Below, piece after piece: positions 28,159 through 40,258 of a DNA stretch of 64,000 bases; the stretch's first letter is position 1, and every line of letters starts with the position of its first letter. The stretch covers positions 1 to 64,000 of the forward strand of contig JAGXHE010000127.1 in assembly GCA_024636445.1 (NCBI GenBank). Reading direction: 5' to 3'. The notes below the pieces were generated by a model. That model made no database searches. It worked only from the letters and a program-made list of their open reading frames with translations, and was not told where the DNA came from. The stretch comes from Sulfitobacter sp. (GTDB lineage Bacteria; Pseudomonadota; Alphaproteobacteria; Rhodobacterales; Rhodobacteraceae). The position numbers were made by a program, and so were the translations under genes.

Positions 28159-28936
28159 TGCGCGATGATCCCCAGAACCCGCCACGTGCAACACAGTCGC
28201 CGCCGGGGCAGTCCAGTTGTTCCAGCACGGCATCTAGCCATGACAGGTCATCTTCAAACATGCCCATGCGCAGAAAATGCAGCGTCTGCGAAATCACGCG
28301 CGGGTTGTTCATGATGAACGTGTGCGTCACAGGCAACACAATATGCGCGGTCATGCCTTTGACCCGCGTCGAGGCGACACTGACCTTGCCGTCATCCTGA
28401 CCCGGCAGCAGCGTCGAGAAATAGGCGTTCAGCGACTGGTTGCCCGCGATCACCCCCAGTGGAAAGTCTACCGGCGGCAAGCTGCGCGGCAGACCGTCCG
28501 GCCCGGTGCCCATCTGCATGCCCGCAGGTCCGTTCAGCCAGTCGAACGCCGCAAGATCGCCCAGCTTGTCCACCACTTCGCTGCCTTGGTTGGGCGGGGC
28601 CAGCATCACCACGCGGCCCAGTTGCGGCACATCGTGGTCGCGCAGCCATTCGCGCACCAGAATACCGCCCATCGAATGGGTCACGAAGTTGATCCTCTGA
28701 TCGCCACATTCAGCCAGGGCTGCGGGCAGCGCCCCCTCGGCCAGCGCGCCGACGCGCGCCTCGGTCGAGGGATAGCCGGGGCGGACCACCTGAAACCCGT
28801 CCGCCTCCAGCGCCGCCTCCATCAGGGCGAACGACGTCTCGGTGCGGGCCAGCCCGTGCAGCAAAATTACGCAATCTGCCCGCGCGGGGGCAGCCAGCAT
28901 CGCCAAAAGGGGCAGGATCAACAGGAATACTCTCAT
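28145..28936 (-). CDS. alpha/beta fold hydrolase with N-terminal signal peptide
   Basis: '[36 protein letters not shown]', '[17 protein letters not shown]'. Confidence 0.9.
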   Translation of the reverse strand: MRVFLLILPLLAMLAAPARADCVILLHGLARTETSFALMEAALEADGFQVVRPGYPSTEARVGALAEGALPAALAECGDQRINFVTHSMGGILVREWLRDHDVPQLGRVVMLAPPNQGSEVVDKLGDLAAFDWLNGPAGMQMGTGPDGLPRSLPPVDFPLGVIAGNQSLNAYFSTLLPGQDDGKVSVASTRVKGMTAHIVLPVTHTFIMNNPRVISQTLHFLRMGMFEDDLSWLDAVLEQLDCPGGDCVARGGFWGSSRNADD

Positions 28937-29006
28937 GGGGTGTGAGATAGTGCCTTGGCGCGGTATATGAAATGGACAACGCGCAATTGCTTCGGGAAAA
29001 CCGCTT

Positions 29007-29462
29007 ATGTCCAGACCGCGCCCGCCCCGCATCGCTGCCCGCGCGGTCATCGTTCACGAAGGGCGGTTGCTGCTGGTCAACGCCTTTGCAGGCAACAGCA
29101 GCCCGTTGATGTGCGCCCCCGGTGGCGGGGTCGAGGCGCACAGCAGCCTGCCCACCAATCTGGCCCGCGAGGTCTACGAGGAAACCGGCCTGCGCGTGAC
29201 CGTGGGCGCGCCCTGTCTGATCAACGAATTTCACGACCGCAACCGCGACTTTCATCAGGTCGAGGTGTTCTTTCGCTGCACCCTTCAGGGCAGCGCTGAC
29301 ATCCCCGACAGCTGGCGCGACCCCGAGGCGGTGGTGACCAGACGCCTCTGGGTGACGGAAACTGAATTGGCAAAGGTGCCACACAAGCCGTCAAGCCTGG
29401 GGACGGTGGCTTTTGGTTCAGACGGGATCACCTATGATCCACTGGAACCTTTGGTGCGGTGA
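29007..29462 (+). CDS. NUDIX hydrolase
   Basis: Nudix box '[26 protein letters not shown]'. Confidence 0.93.
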   Translation: MSRPRPPRIAARAVIVHEGRLLLVNAFAGNSSPLMCAPGGGVEAHSSLPTNLAREVYEETGLRVTVGAPCLINEFHDRNRDFHQVEVFFRCTLQGSADIPDSWRDPEAVVTRRLWVTETELAKVPHKPSSLGTVAFGSDGITYDPLEPLVR

Positions 29463-30276
29463 CAGCCCATGCAATACCGCCCAGCACCAGTGCGGCTGCC
29501 GCCACCATCAGCCCGCTGACCGGCTCGCCCAATATCACGGCCCCCGCGACGATCGCGATGATCGGGACGCTCAGCTGCACCACCGCCGCCGTCGTCTGCG
29601 CCAGACGCGGCAGCACCGTGTACCACAGCGCATAGCCCAGCCCCGAGGTCACGGCCCCCGAGATCACCGCCAACCCGATGCCCAAGGGCCGCGCAGTCAT
29701 GTCGGGGCCAATCAGAAACACCGCCAGCACCGGCAGGCACAGAACGAAATTCGCCGCTGTCGCAGGCAGCGGGTCAGGCTCGGACTTGCCGGAAATCGTG
29801 TAGACGGCCCAGCCGAGGCCCGCCACAACCATCATCAAAGCCCCCGCAGGATCGGTGCGGCTGCCCGGCCCCGGCCACAGCACCAGCAGCAGCCCGGCAA
29901 AGGCTATGCCCGCCCCCGCCATCTGCCGAGCCGTGGGGGCCGCACCCCGAAGGGCACCCCATCCGAACATGGTAATCTGCACCACCCCGAACAGGATCAG
30001 CGCGCCCATACCTGCATCAAGCACCACGTAAGACAGCGAAAACCCCGCCATATAGGCCGCCAGCGACAAGGCCCCCAAGACCCGCGCAGGGCGCAACAGC
30101 GGCAGCGGCGTGCGCCGCACGCTCAGCACCATGCACAGGATCACCACGCCCGAGATCACCCGGATCAGCGCAAAGCTGGCAGGGTCAATGCTCCCACTGC
30201 CGACAGCCGCACGGTTCAGCACCGAATTGGCGGCAAAGGCCACCATCGTCAGCGCGGTCAGAAGGGTCAGCTTCAT
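29428..30276 (-). CDS. DMT/EamA family transporter
   Basis: About 10 hydrophobic helices; 'VLGALSLAAYMAGFSLSYVVLDAGMGALILFGVVQITM'. Confidence 0.88.
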   Translation of the reverse strand: MKLTLLTALTMVAFAANSVLNRAAVGSGSIDPASFALIRVISGVVILCMVLSVRRTPLPLLRPARVLGALSLAAYMAGFSLSYVVLDAGMGALILFGVVQITMFGWGALRGAAPTARQMAGAGIAFAGLLLVLWPGPGSRTDPAGALMMVVAGLGWAVYTISGKSEPDPLPATAANFVLCLPVLAVFLIGPDMTARPLGIGLAVISGAVTSGLGYALWYTVLPRLAQTTAAVVQLSVPIIAIVAGAVILGEPVSGLMVAAAALVLGGIAWAVTAPKVPVDHR

Positions 30277-30280
30277 GGTG

Positions 30281-30793
30281 TCAGTCCAGTTTGGCAAAGG
30301 CCTTGGGGTATTTCAGCGCCACCACTTTCGGCACATCCACTCCCGGCCCTGCAAGCATCATGTGCTCCAATGGATAGAGCGATGTCAGCCCCTGCGCACG
30401 GGCCTGAGAAAACCCGGCCCTTTCGTAGAACGCCACCTGCCCCAGCACCACGACATAAGTCTGGCTCAGCCGTGCCCATTCGGCCAGCATGCCGATCATC
30501 CGCCGTCCCAACCCGCTGCGTTGACGGTCGGGGGATACGGCCACGGGGGCCAGACACAGCCAGCCCTTGGGTGCCACCATGTAGGACAGCGCGTAATAGC
30601 CCGCGATGCGACCGTCCCACGTGGCGACACTTTCGCCCGCCATCACACCATCCTTGCGCAATGCCCTGACCAGATCTGCCTCGCCCGAGCCATCAAAGGC
30701 TTTGCGCAGAAGCGTATCGACTTCGTCTTCTTCGCCCCGGCGCAGTTCGCGGGAAAAATCCGGTCCGATCATCATGTGCCAACTCTCCGTCAT
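30281..30793 (-). CDS. GNAT family N-acetyltransferase
   Basis: 'LAPVAVSPDRQRSGLGRRMIGML', 'VVLGQVAFYERAGF'. Confidence 0.92.
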   Translation of the reverse strand: MTESWHMMIGPDFSRELRRGEEDEVDTLLRKAFDGSGEADLVRALRKDGVMAGESVATWDGRIAGYYALSYMVAPKGWLCLAPVAVSPDRQRSGLGRRMIGMLAEWARLSQTYVVVLGQVAFYERAGFSQARAQGLTSLYPLEHMMLAGPGVDVPKVVALKYPKAFAKLD

Positions 30794-30860
30794 ACGAAAA
30801 AGGGGCCGCCCGCAGGCAGCCCCTTCTTATAGATCAAAGCGTTCGGTGAGGAACGGCAGA

Positions 30861-32540
<1,680 letters not shown>

Positions 32541-32567
32541 TCAAGAGGGTCAGAGCAAGCGTTTCGC

Positions 32568-32855
32568 TTACTCGATGATCCCCATGATGTCGGATTCTTT
32601 CATCATCAGCAGTTCTTCGCCTGCGACGGTGACTTCGGTGCCCGACCATTTGCCGAACAGAATTTTGTCGCCTGGCTTGACGGCCATATCGATCAGCTCG
32701 CCGTTGTCTTTACGGGCGCCTGTGCCAACCGATACGATTTCGCCTTCCGAGGGCTTTTCTTTCGCGCTATCGGGAATAATCAACCCGCCAGCAGTTTTCT
32801 CTTCGCTTTCCGTGCGGCGAACCAGCACGCGGTCATGAAGCGGTTTCAATGCCAT
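32568..32855 (-). CDS. groS: co-chaperonin GroES
   Basis: '[41 protein letters not shown]'. Confidence 0.99.
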   Translation of the reverse strand: MALKPLHDRVLVRRTESEEKTAGGLIIPDSAKEKPSEGEIVSVGTGARKDNGELIDMAVKPGDKILFGKWSGTEVTVAGEELLMMKESDIMGIIE

Positions 32856-32913
32856 CTTTGCAGCTCCTTAAGGCTCAAAGTTACTCCCTTTCAGGGCACC
32901 ATGGCGCCCTGCG

Positions 32914-32940
32914 TTAGCACTCAGCTCTTCCGAGTGATAA
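32914..32940. promoter_or_regulatory. CIRCE element (HrcA operator) upstream of groES
   Basis: TTAGCACTC-N9-GAGTGATAA, 8/9 symmetric match to TTAGCACTC-N9-GAGTGCTAA. Confidence 0.9.
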
Positions 32941-33087
32941 CGCCGCATAGCTAGGGATGTGCGACTGGCCTGTCAACAGCGCTCATTGTGAAAATTTTTC
33001 GCCATATTTCGGGCTCATGCCTTGCCTTCCCCTTGTCTTCTGCGGCGCAGCGCATAGCGTGATGAAAGCAATGACCAAAAGGCCCTG

Positions 33088-34074
33088 ATGATGTTTCGCA
33101 CCCTTGTATTCACGCTTGCCCTGACGCTCCCGCAAATGGTTGCGGCTGCCTGCAACGGCACCGACCTGCGCACCGTTCTCAGTGCGGAACAGTCCGCCGC
33201 ACTGGCCACAGAGATGCAGGGCATGCCCTACCCAGATGGGAACCACTGGGTTGCACACAAGGGGGACCAGGTGATTCATCTGATCGGCACCCTTCATCTG
33301 GCCGATCCGCGCCTGCCCGCAATCGCCGCGCGGCTGGCCCCGGTGATCGCCTCTGCCGACCTGCTGATGGCCGAAGTCACCGCCACAGAAGAGGCGCAAC
33401 TCAAGCACGCGGTGGCAACAAGGCCCGACATGATTGCGCAGACATCCGGCCCCACCCTGATCGAGCTGATGCCCGCAGATGATTGGGAGGTCCTTGCCCG
33501 CGCCGCGTCCGAACGCGGCATCCCGCCGTTCATGGCCGCAAAGTTTCAGCCCTGGTATCTGTCGATGGTGCTGGGCATGCCGCCCTGCGTTTTGACGTCC
33601 ATGAAGGATGGCCAGCACGGTCTGGACAAGGCGCTGTTACTGATCGCCAAGGACAATGATGTGCCTGCTGTGGCGCTCGAGCCTTTCGATACGTTGTTCA
33701 CGCTCATGGGTCAGGACACACTGGAACAACAGGTTGACGTCCTGCGCCTTGGCGTGACCCCGACGCCGCAATCCGAAGACATGACCGCGACACTGGTCGC
33801 GCAGTATTTCGACGAAGACCACGGCGCGATCATGCCCTTGAACCGCGTGGTCGGTAAAGATTGGGTCGACATGCCGGATGCTGAATACAATGCGCTCTTC
33901 GACGACATGCTCGACACTTTGATCATCCAGCGCAACGCCATGTGGCTGCCCAAGATCATCGCCACTGAGGGCGTTGTCGTGGTCGCTGTCGGCGCAGGCC
34001 ATTTGGGCGGCAGCGACGGGCTGCTGCATCTGCTTGAACGTGAAGGATACGCCCTCAGACGCCAGCCGTTCTAA
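33088..34074 (+). CDS. TraB/GumN family protein
   Basis: 'HLIGTLHLADPRLPAI', 'LLMAEVTATEE', 'VVVAVGAGHLGGSDGLLHLLEREGYALRR'. Confidence 0.88.
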   Translation: MMFRTLVFTLALTLPQMVAAACNGTDLRTVLSAEQSAALATEMQGMPYPDGNHWVAHKGDQVIHLIGTLHLADPRLPAIAARLAPVIASADLLMAEVTATEEAQLKHAVATRPDMIAQTSGPTLIELMPADDWEVLARAASERGIPPFMAAKFQPWYLSMVLGMPPCVLTSMKDGQHGLDKALLLIAKDNDVPAVALEPFDTLFTLMGQDTLEQQVDVLRLGVTPTPQSEDMTATLVAQYFDEDHGAIMPLNRVVGKDWVDMPDAEYNALFDDMLDTLIIQRNAMWLPKIIATEGVVVVAVGAGHLGGSDGLLHLLEREGYALRRQPF

Positions 34075-34748
34075 CTGCCCAGCGCCACACCTGCCGCTGT
34101 CACGGCCTCGGCCCCCTTGGGTGTCAGACCGTAGATGCCCTTGTCGACCTTCTCGAACCAGCCGTAGTGATCGTCGCGCATCATTGTCGTGGCGCGCGCC
34201 ACACCGGTTTCGCGGGCCACGTCCGCGCCTTTGCATGCGCCCGCCTCGTATAGATAGAGTGCGAGCTTGACCGCATCCTGACGGTAGGCCGTGACCAGAC
34301 CCACCCGCGTCTGCCCACCATCGTTCGGATCGCCCTGCCGCCGCGCAAACTCGCGCAGCAACCGGCCCTCGCGTTTCTTCGACTTGCGCGGCGCAAAGGG
34401 CCCCGGATCGCAATGCACCTCGACCAGCCCGTCGCTGATGCGCACCGTCATCAGCCCCAGACCCAGCCGCCGCGCCAGCGTCGTCATCTCCTTGAGCGTG
34501 CGCGCAAACCTCTTTCCCTGTCCACGCGCCACGGCCATGTACACATCATCCGACACCGCCAGACGCGCCACGCATTGATGCACCAGCGTCAGCGAAAACC
34601 CCAACTTCAGCTCGACGATCACCGGCGGCTCGCCGCCGCGCACTGCCACCACATCGGCAGCGCCCACTTCGGCCTTGACCACATAGCCCTGCGCCTCGAG
34701 AAAGGCTTTGACGGGCAGATAAAGATCGGTTTCGCGCGCAGCACTCAT
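34071..34748 (-). CDS. DUF2161 family protein, predicted PD-(D/E)XK phosphodiesterase
   Basis: 'LYLPVKAFLEAQGYVVKAEVGAADVVAVRGGEPPVIVELKLGFSLTLVHQ' (D...ExK); C-terminal HTH-like region. Confidence 0.85.
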   Translation of the reverse strand: MSAARETDLYLPVKAFLEAQGYVVKAEVGAADVVAVRGGEPPVIVELKLGFSLTLVHQCVARLAVSDDVYMAVARGQGKRFARTLKEMTTLARRLGLGLMTVRISDGLVEVHCDPGPFAPRKSKKREGRLLREFARRQGDPNDGGQTRVGLVTAYRQDAVKLALYLYEAGACKGADVARETGVARATTMMRDDHYGWFEKVDKGIYGLTPKGAEAVTAAGVALGS

Positions 34749-34801
34749 GGCGCGCAGCTAACACCATTTCCCGCAGCACCCCAAGACGCTATCGTGCGGC
34801 C

Positions 34802-35155
34802 ATGACCCGCGACGAGTTCAACGCATATTGCGCCGCCAGACCCGCCACCACCCACGTGGTGCAGTGGGGCAATGCGGACGTGTGGAAAGTCGGAGGCAAG
34901 GTCTTTGCCATCTGCGGCTGGGCCGACGACGCCCCGGCGTTTACCTTCAAGGTGACCGAACTGGCCTTCGAGGTGCTAAGTGACATGCCCGGCCTGCGCC
35001 CCGCGCCCTATCTGGCCTCACGCGGGATGAAGTGGATTCAGCACTACGACACGCCGGGGCTGAACGACGCGGAACTGGTCCGGCACATCGACGCCTCATA
35101 CGACATGATCGCGGCCAAGCTGCCCCGCAAGACACGCGCCGAACTGGGGCTGTGA
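34802..35155 (+). CDS. MmcQ/YjbR family DNA-binding protein
   Basis: 'TRDEFNAYCAARPATTHVVQWGNADVWKVGGKVFAI'. Confidence 0.9.
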   Translation: MTRDEFNAYCAARPATTHVVQWGNADVWKVGGKVFAICGWADDAPAFTFKVTELAFEVLSDMPGLRPAPYLASRGMKWIQHYDTPGLNDAELVRHIDASYDMIAAKLPRKTRAELGL

Positions 35156-35258
35156 CGCGCCCCTTTCGCAGCGCGGCAAAGCCAAATACGGCAGGTGACA
35201 ATACGCATATGCCCGCCTATAAGGCCCGCAAAACCACATGCAATATCAGGACGCTTTC

Positions 35259-36179
35259 ATGACAACCCTCGTTTTCGGCCACAAATCCCCCGACACCGAC
35301 AGCACCGGCAGCCCGATCATCTGGGCGTGGTATCTCAACACGGTCCAGGGCGTCGACGCCAAGCCCGTGTTGCTGGGCGAGCCGAACACCGAAGCGGCCT
35401 TCATGCTCAAGCGCTGGAACCTCGACAAGCCGCAGATCATCACCGAAGTGTCCGACGGCACACCCGTGGTCATCGTCGATACCAACAATCCCGCCGAGCT
35501 GCCCGCAAACATCAACAAATGCGACATCACGGCGATCATCGACCATCACAAACTGGTCGGCGGTCTGGAAACGGCGGGGCCGATCCACATCGCGATGGAG
35601 CCGCTGGCCTGCACCGCGACGATCTTGTGGAAATTGATCGGCAAGCACATGGCGCAGATGCCCGACAATATCAAAGGCGCGATGCTGTCGTGCATCCTGT
35701 CCGACACGCTGGAATTCCGCAGCCCGACCACAACGCAAGAAGACAAGGCCATCGCCTATGATCTGGCCGAGCAACTGGGCGTCGATATCCCCGCCTATGC
35801 CTCGGAAATGTTCGAAGCCAAATCCGACGTATCGTCGTTCTCGGATGCCGAACTGCTGCGCATGGACAGCAAGGAATACACCGTCGACGGCAAGGAATTC
35901 CGCGTCAGCGTGCTGGAAACAACGGCGCCCAAGATCATTCTGGACCGCAAGGACAGCCTGATGGCGTCGATGATCGATGTGGCGGCCGAAGACGGTGCCG
36001 ATCAGGTGCTGCTCTTCGTCGTCGATATCCTGAACGAACAGGCGACGCTGCTGGTGCCCAACGATCTGGTGAAAACCGTGGCCGAGAAAAGCTTTGGCGT
36101 GACCGTGACAGGCGACATGGTGGTTCTCCCCGGCGTGATGAGTCGCAAAAAACAGATCATCCCCAACCTCAAGGTATAA
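35259..36179 (+). CDS. ppaC: manganese-dependent inorganic pyrophosphatase
   Basis: 'VFGHKSPDTDSTGSPIIWAWYLN', 'AIIDHHKLVGGLETAGPI', final 'VVLPGVMSRKKQIIPNL'. Confidence 0.96.
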   Translation: MTTLVFGHKSPDTDSTGSPIIWAWYLNTVQGVDAKPVLLGEPNTEAAFMLKRWNLDKPQIITEVSDGTPVVIVDTNNPAELPANINKCDITAIIDHHKLVGGLETAGPIHIAMEPLACTATILWKLIGKHMAQMPDNIKGAMLSCILSDTLEFRSPTTTQEDKAIAYDLAEQLGVDIPAYASEMFEAKSDVSSFSDAELLRMDSKEYTVDGKEFRVSVLETTAPKIILDRKDSLMASMIDVAAEDGADQVLLFVVDILNEQATLLVPNDLVKTVAEKSFGVTVTGDMVVLPGVMSRKKQIIPNLKV

Positions 36180-36222
36180 GGCCGCTTCAGGCCCACTACG
36201 TTTAGGGGCACAGGTTCTAATG

Positions 36223-36247
36223 AAGGCGGGCATTTGCCCGCCTTTTT
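36223..36247 (+). terminator. Rho-independent terminator after ppaC
   Basis: AGGCGGGC-ATTT-GCCCGCCTTTTT. Confidence 0.92.
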
Positions 36248-36329
36248 CATGTCGCGACCTCCCCGCCCTTGCGCCCCGCGTGCGTTTCATGCTCGAAGCC
36301 TAAGGGACCGCAGCCAAAAGGACCGCCTC

Positions 36330-37202
36330 ATGACCCAGATCATTTCCGCCCTTTCCGATGTCTCCGACCGTTACGACGCGTTGTTCGTTGATCTGTGGGG
36401 CTGCGTTCACAACGGTGTCGATGCGTTCCCCGATGCCATCGCCGCCTTGCAGGCCTATCGCAAGCGCGGCGGCACCGTGGTTCTGGTCACCAACGCCCCG
36501 CGCCCCCGCGCCAGCGTCACCGAACAGATCGCACGTTTCGGCATCCCCGACGACGCATGGGACACCATCGCCACCTCGGGCGACAGCGCGCGCACTGCGA
36601 TGTACCGCGGCGCCGTCGGCCAAAAAGTCTTCTTCATCGGAGAAGCGCGGGACACCAACTTTTTCGACCCCATCGGCGTGGTCGAAGATCCGGTCGACAT
36701 CCAGATCGTTCCGCTGGAAGAGGCCGAAGGCATCGTCTGCACCGGCCCGTTCGATCCGATGGCCGACGTTGCAGACCTGCGCCCGCAACTGCTTTTTGCC
36801 AAGCAGAAAGGGCTGAAACTGCTCTGCGCCAATCCCGATATTGTCGTGGACCGTGGCGACGTGCGCGAATGGTGCGCCGGTGCCGTGGCCAAGCTCTATA
36901 CCGAAATGGGCGGCGAAAGCCTCTATACCGGCAAGCCGCATCCGCCGATCTACGATCTGGCCCGCATGCGTCTGGCCGAACTTGACCGCAAGGTCGACAG
37001 CGCATCGATTCTGGCAATAGGCGACGGCGTTCTGACCGATATCCAGGGCGCGCAGGGCGAGGATATCGATTCTCTGTTCATCTCCGGCGGGCTGGCGGCG
37101 GAAGAGACCAAAACCGACACCCAACCCGACGCGGATGCGCTGAAAACCTATCTGGACGGCGAAATGGTCAACCCCACGTATACCATCGGCTTTTTGCGGT
37201 AG
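36330..37202 (+). CDS. HAD-type hydrolase (TIGR01459-like)
   Basis: 'YDALFVDLWGCVHNGVDAFPDAIAALQAYRKRGGTVVLVTNAPRPRASV'. Confidence 0.9.
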   Translation: MTQIISALSDVSDRYDALFVDLWGCVHNGVDAFPDAIAALQAYRKRGGTVVLVTNAPRPRASVTEQIARFGIPDDAWDTIATSGDSARTAMYRGAVGQKVFFIGEARDTNFFDPIGVVEDPVDIQIVPLEEAEGIVCTGPFDPMADVADLRPQLLFAKQKGLKLLCANPDIVVDRGDVREWCAGAVAKLYTEMGGESLYTGKPHPPIYDLARMRLAELDRKVDSASILAIGDGVLTDIQGAQGEDIDSLFISGGLAAEETKTDTQPDADALKTYLDGEMVNPTYTIGFLR

Positions 37203-37290
37203 TCACTTTTTCCTTGGCTTTTCTGCGCGTGCAAAGTAATTATATTGCTAGAAACTGCGAACCTACGCCAGAAAATAACCGGAGCCGTGA

Positions 37291-37734
37291 ATGTTGGACA
37301 ACCTGCCACGCGGAACGATCTGCATCGAAGACATCGAAATGGGCATGACCCGTCACCTGCGCAAAGTGGTGACGGACGAGGACATCGAGATGTTCGCCCA
37401 GGTCAGCACCGACCGCAATCCGGTGCATCTGGACGATGATTATGCCCGCGACACCATCTTTGAGGGGCGCATCGCGCACGGGATGCTGACCGCCGGTCTG
37501 ATCTCTGCCGTCATCGGTGAACAGCTGCCCGGTCATGGCACCGTCTACATGGGACAAAGCCTTAAGTTTCTGGCCCCCGTGCGCCCCGGCGACATGGTCT
37601 ATGCCGAGGTCAAGGTGATCGACATCGACATCGCCAAACGGCGCGTTCGTCTGGATTGCCATTGCAGCGTCGAGGGCAAGAAGGTGCTGGTCGGCGAAGC
37701 CTCGGTGCTGGCGCCATCGCGCAAATTCGACTGA
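37291..37734 (+). CDS. MaoC family dehydratase ((R)-enoyl-CoA hydratase-like)
   Basis: 'FAQVSTDRNPVHLDDDYARDTIFEGRIAHGMLTAGLISAVIG'. Confidence 0.92.
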   Translation: MLDNLPRGTICIEDIEMGMTRHLRKVVTDEDIEMFAQVSTDRNPVHLDDDYARDTIFEGRIAHGMLTAGLISAVIGEQLPGHGTVYMGQSLKFLAPVRPGDMVYAEVKVIDIDIAKRRVRLDCHCSVEGKKVLVGEASVLAPSRKFD

Positions 37735-37817
37735 GGGCCTACGACCCCGCGGCATTTGCAGCCCGAAAGGACCGGACGCGTCTTGCCTCTGGCAAAGTGC
37801 GCGGCTAGGCATTGGCC

Positions 37818-38750
37818 ATGCGGATCATACGAGATTACCAATATATCGAGGCAGCGGATCGCGGAGCCTCTGTCGCCATCGGAAACTTCGATGGCGTCCA
37901 CCTTGGCCACCGTTCGGTAATTGATCTGGCGCGCGCCGCCGCCCCCGATGCCCCCTTGGGCGTGCTGACCTTCGAGCCGCACCCGCGCGAATTCTTCGCC
38001 CCCGACGCCCCGCCCTTCCGCCTGATGAGCCCCGAGGCGCGTGCTTCGCAACTGGCCAAGCTGGGTGTCGCGCGGCTGTACCAGCTGAACTTCAACGCGC
38101 AACTGGCCAGCCTGACGCCCGAGGCCTTTGCCCGCACGGTGATCGCCGACGGGCTGGGCTTGCACCATGTGGTCGTGGGTGCCGATTTCTGCTTTGGCAA
38201 AAGTCGCGCTGGCACGGCGCAAGACATGCAGGCCTTTGGCGCCGAAATGGGCTTTGGCGTGACCGTCGCACCGCTGCTGGAAGCCAGCGATGCCACCGTA
38301 TCCTCGACCGCGATCCGCAAGGCACTGACCGAAGCCCGCCCCCGCGACGCAGCCACGATGCTGGGCCACTGGCACCGGATCGAAGGCCCGGTCATCGGCG
38401 GCGAACAGCGTGGCCGCGAGCTGGGCTATCCCACCGCAAACATGTCCATCGACGGCCTGCACCCGCCCGCGTTCGGTGTCTATGCGGTGCTGGTCGACGT
38501 GCTGGAAGGGCCGCACAAAGGCCGCTACCAAGGTGCCGCATCGCTGGGCGTGCGTCCGATGTTCGGTGAAAACCGCGCGAACCTCGAAACCTTCATCTTC
38601 GACTTTTCCGGTGATCTCTACGGCACCAACGTCTCGGTGGCGCTGGTCGACCATCTGCGCGGCGAGGAAAAATTCGACAGCCTTGATGCGCTGATCACCC
38701 AGATGGACGCCGACTGCACCCGCGCCCGCACCATATTGGACGCGCTATGA
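37818..38750 (+). CDS. ribF: bifunctional riboflavin kinase/FAD synthetase
   Basis: 'SVAIGNFDGVHLGHRSVIDLARAAA', 'VVGADFCFGKSRAGTAQDM', 'VIGGEQRGRELGYPTANM'. Confidence 0.96.
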   Translation: MRIIRDYQYIEAADRGASVAIGNFDGVHLGHRSVIDLARAAAPDAPLGVLTFEPHPREFFAPDAPPFRLMSPEARASQLAKLGVARLYQLNFNAQLASLTPEAFARTVIADGLGLHHVVVGADFCFGKSRAGTAQDMQAFGAEMGFGVTVAPLLEASDATVSSTAIRKALTEARPRDAATMLGHWHRIEGPVIGGEQRGRELGYPTANMSIDGLHPPAFGVYAVLVDVLEGPHKGRYQGAASLGVRPMFGENRANLETFIFDFSGDLYGTNVSVALVDHLRGEEKFDSLDALITQMDADCTRARTILDAL

Positions 38751-39205
38751 GCGGCGCAAAGCTGGGCACGCGGTTCTGGGAACGCAAGAAGCTCGACCAG
38801 ATGACCGCCCCCGAATGGGAAGCGCTGTGCGACGGCTGCGGCAAATGCTGCCTGAACAAACTGGAAGACGAAGACACCGGCGACGTCGCCCTGACCCGCG
38901 TTGCCTGCCGCCTGCTGGACGACGCCACCTGCCGCTGCGCGCATTACGAAAACCGCCACCAGTTCGTGCCGGACTGCATCGTGCTGAAGCCGTCGAACCT
39001 GGACACCCACGCCTACTGGATGCCGCAGACCTGCGCCTACCGTCTGCTGTGGGAGGGCAAGCCCCTGCCCGATTGGCACCCGTTGCTGACAGGCACCGCA
39101 CAATCTGTACATGATGCGGGCGTCAGCGTACAAAATATGACGCTCAGCGAATTCGACGTTCCCGACGAAGATTGGGAAGACTACATCATAGAGGAACCCA
39201 CATAG
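38747..39205 (+). CDS. YcgN family cysteine cluster protein
   Basis: 'WEALCDGCGKCCLNKLEDEDTGDVALTRVACRLLDDATCRCAHYENR'; ATGA overlap with ribF. Confidence 0.93.
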   Translation: MSGAKLGTRFWERKKLDQMTAPEWEALCDGCGKCCLNKLEDEDTGDVALTRVACRLLDDATCRCAHYENRHQFVPDCIVLKPSNLDTHAYWMPQTCAYRLLWEGKPLPDWHPLLTGTAQSVHDAGVSVQNMTLSEFDVPDEDWEDYIIEEPT

Positions 39206-40243
39206 ATGTTTTTCGCCTCTGACAATGCCGGACCCGTTCACCCCCAGATCATGAACCGCCTCGTTCACGACAACGCGGGCCACGCCATGCCCTATGGCAA
39301 CGATCCGGTGATGGACGAGGTCAGACAGTCGATCCGCCGCACCTTCGAGGCACCCGAGGCTGAAGTCTACCTTGTGGCCACCGGCACCGCTGCCAATTCA
39401 CTGGCGCTGGCGTGCTATGCCCAGCCCTTCGACACCATCTTTTGCAGCAACGTCGCCCACATCCACCAGGACGAATGCAACGCCCCCGAGTTCTACGCAG
39501 GCGGCGCCAAGCTGACGCTGGTGCCCGGCGGCGACAAGATGACGCCCAAAGCGCTGCACGCCACCATCGCGGGCGAGGAAAAGCGCGGCGTGCATGGGCC
39601 GCAGCGCGGGCCTGTCAGCATCACCCAGGTCACCGAGCGCGGCGAGGTCTACACGCTGGACGAATTGCGCGCCCTTGTTGCGGTCGCCAAGGAGTTCGAC
39701 CTGCCGGTGCATCTGGACGGCGCGCGTTTTGCCAACGCAATCGCGGCGCTGGACTGTACGGCCGCCGAGATGACGTGGAAATCAGGCGTAGATATCGTCA
39801 GCTTCGGCGGCACCAAGAACGGCTGCATGGGCGTCGAAGCGGTCGTGATGTTCGACCCCGACAAGGCGTGGGAGTTCGAATTGCGGCGCAAACGCGGGGC
39901 GCATCTGTTCTCGAAACACCGCTATCTGTCGTCGCAGATGGCCGCCTATCTCGATGGCGAATTGTGGATGGAAACCGCAGCCGCCGCCAATGCCAATGCA
40001 CAGCGTCTGGCCGCCGGTCTGCGCGACAAGGGTGCCGAGTTTCTGCACCAGCCCGACGCCAACATGATCTTTGCCGCCTTCCCCCGCGCCGCCCACCAAC
40101 GGCTGCACGATGCGGGCGCGAAATACTACATCTGGGAGGGGGCGCTGGAAGGCGACGATCCCGAAGAGATGTTGGCCGCGCGTCTGGTCTGCGACTGGTC
40201 GATCTCTGACGCGCAGATCGACCAGTTTCTGAGCTACCTCTGA
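39206..40243 (+). CDS. ltaE: low-specificity L-threonine aldolase / beta-eliminating lyase
   Basis: 'FASDNAGPVHPQIMNRLVHDNAGHAMPYGNDPVMDEVR', 'DIVSFGGTKNGCMGVEAVV' PLP Lys. Confidence 0.92.
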   Translation: MFFASDNAGPVHPQIMNRLVHDNAGHAMPYGNDPVMDEVRQSIRRTFEAPEAEVYLVATGTAANSLALACYAQPFDTIFCSNVAHIHQDECNAPEFYAGGAKLTLVPGGDKMTPKALHATIAGEEKRGVHGPQRGPVSITQVTERGEVYTLDELRALVAVAKEFDLPVHLDGARFANAIAALDCTAAEMTWKSGVDIVSFGGTKNGCMGVEAVVMFDPDKAWEFELRRKRGAHLFSKHRYLSSQMAAYLDGELWMETAAAANANAQRLAAGLRDKGAEFLHQPDANMIFAAFPRAAHQRLHDAGAKYYIWEGALEGDDPEEMLAARLVCDWSISDAQIDQFLSYL

Positions 40244-40258
40244 CGCTTCAAAGACGCT

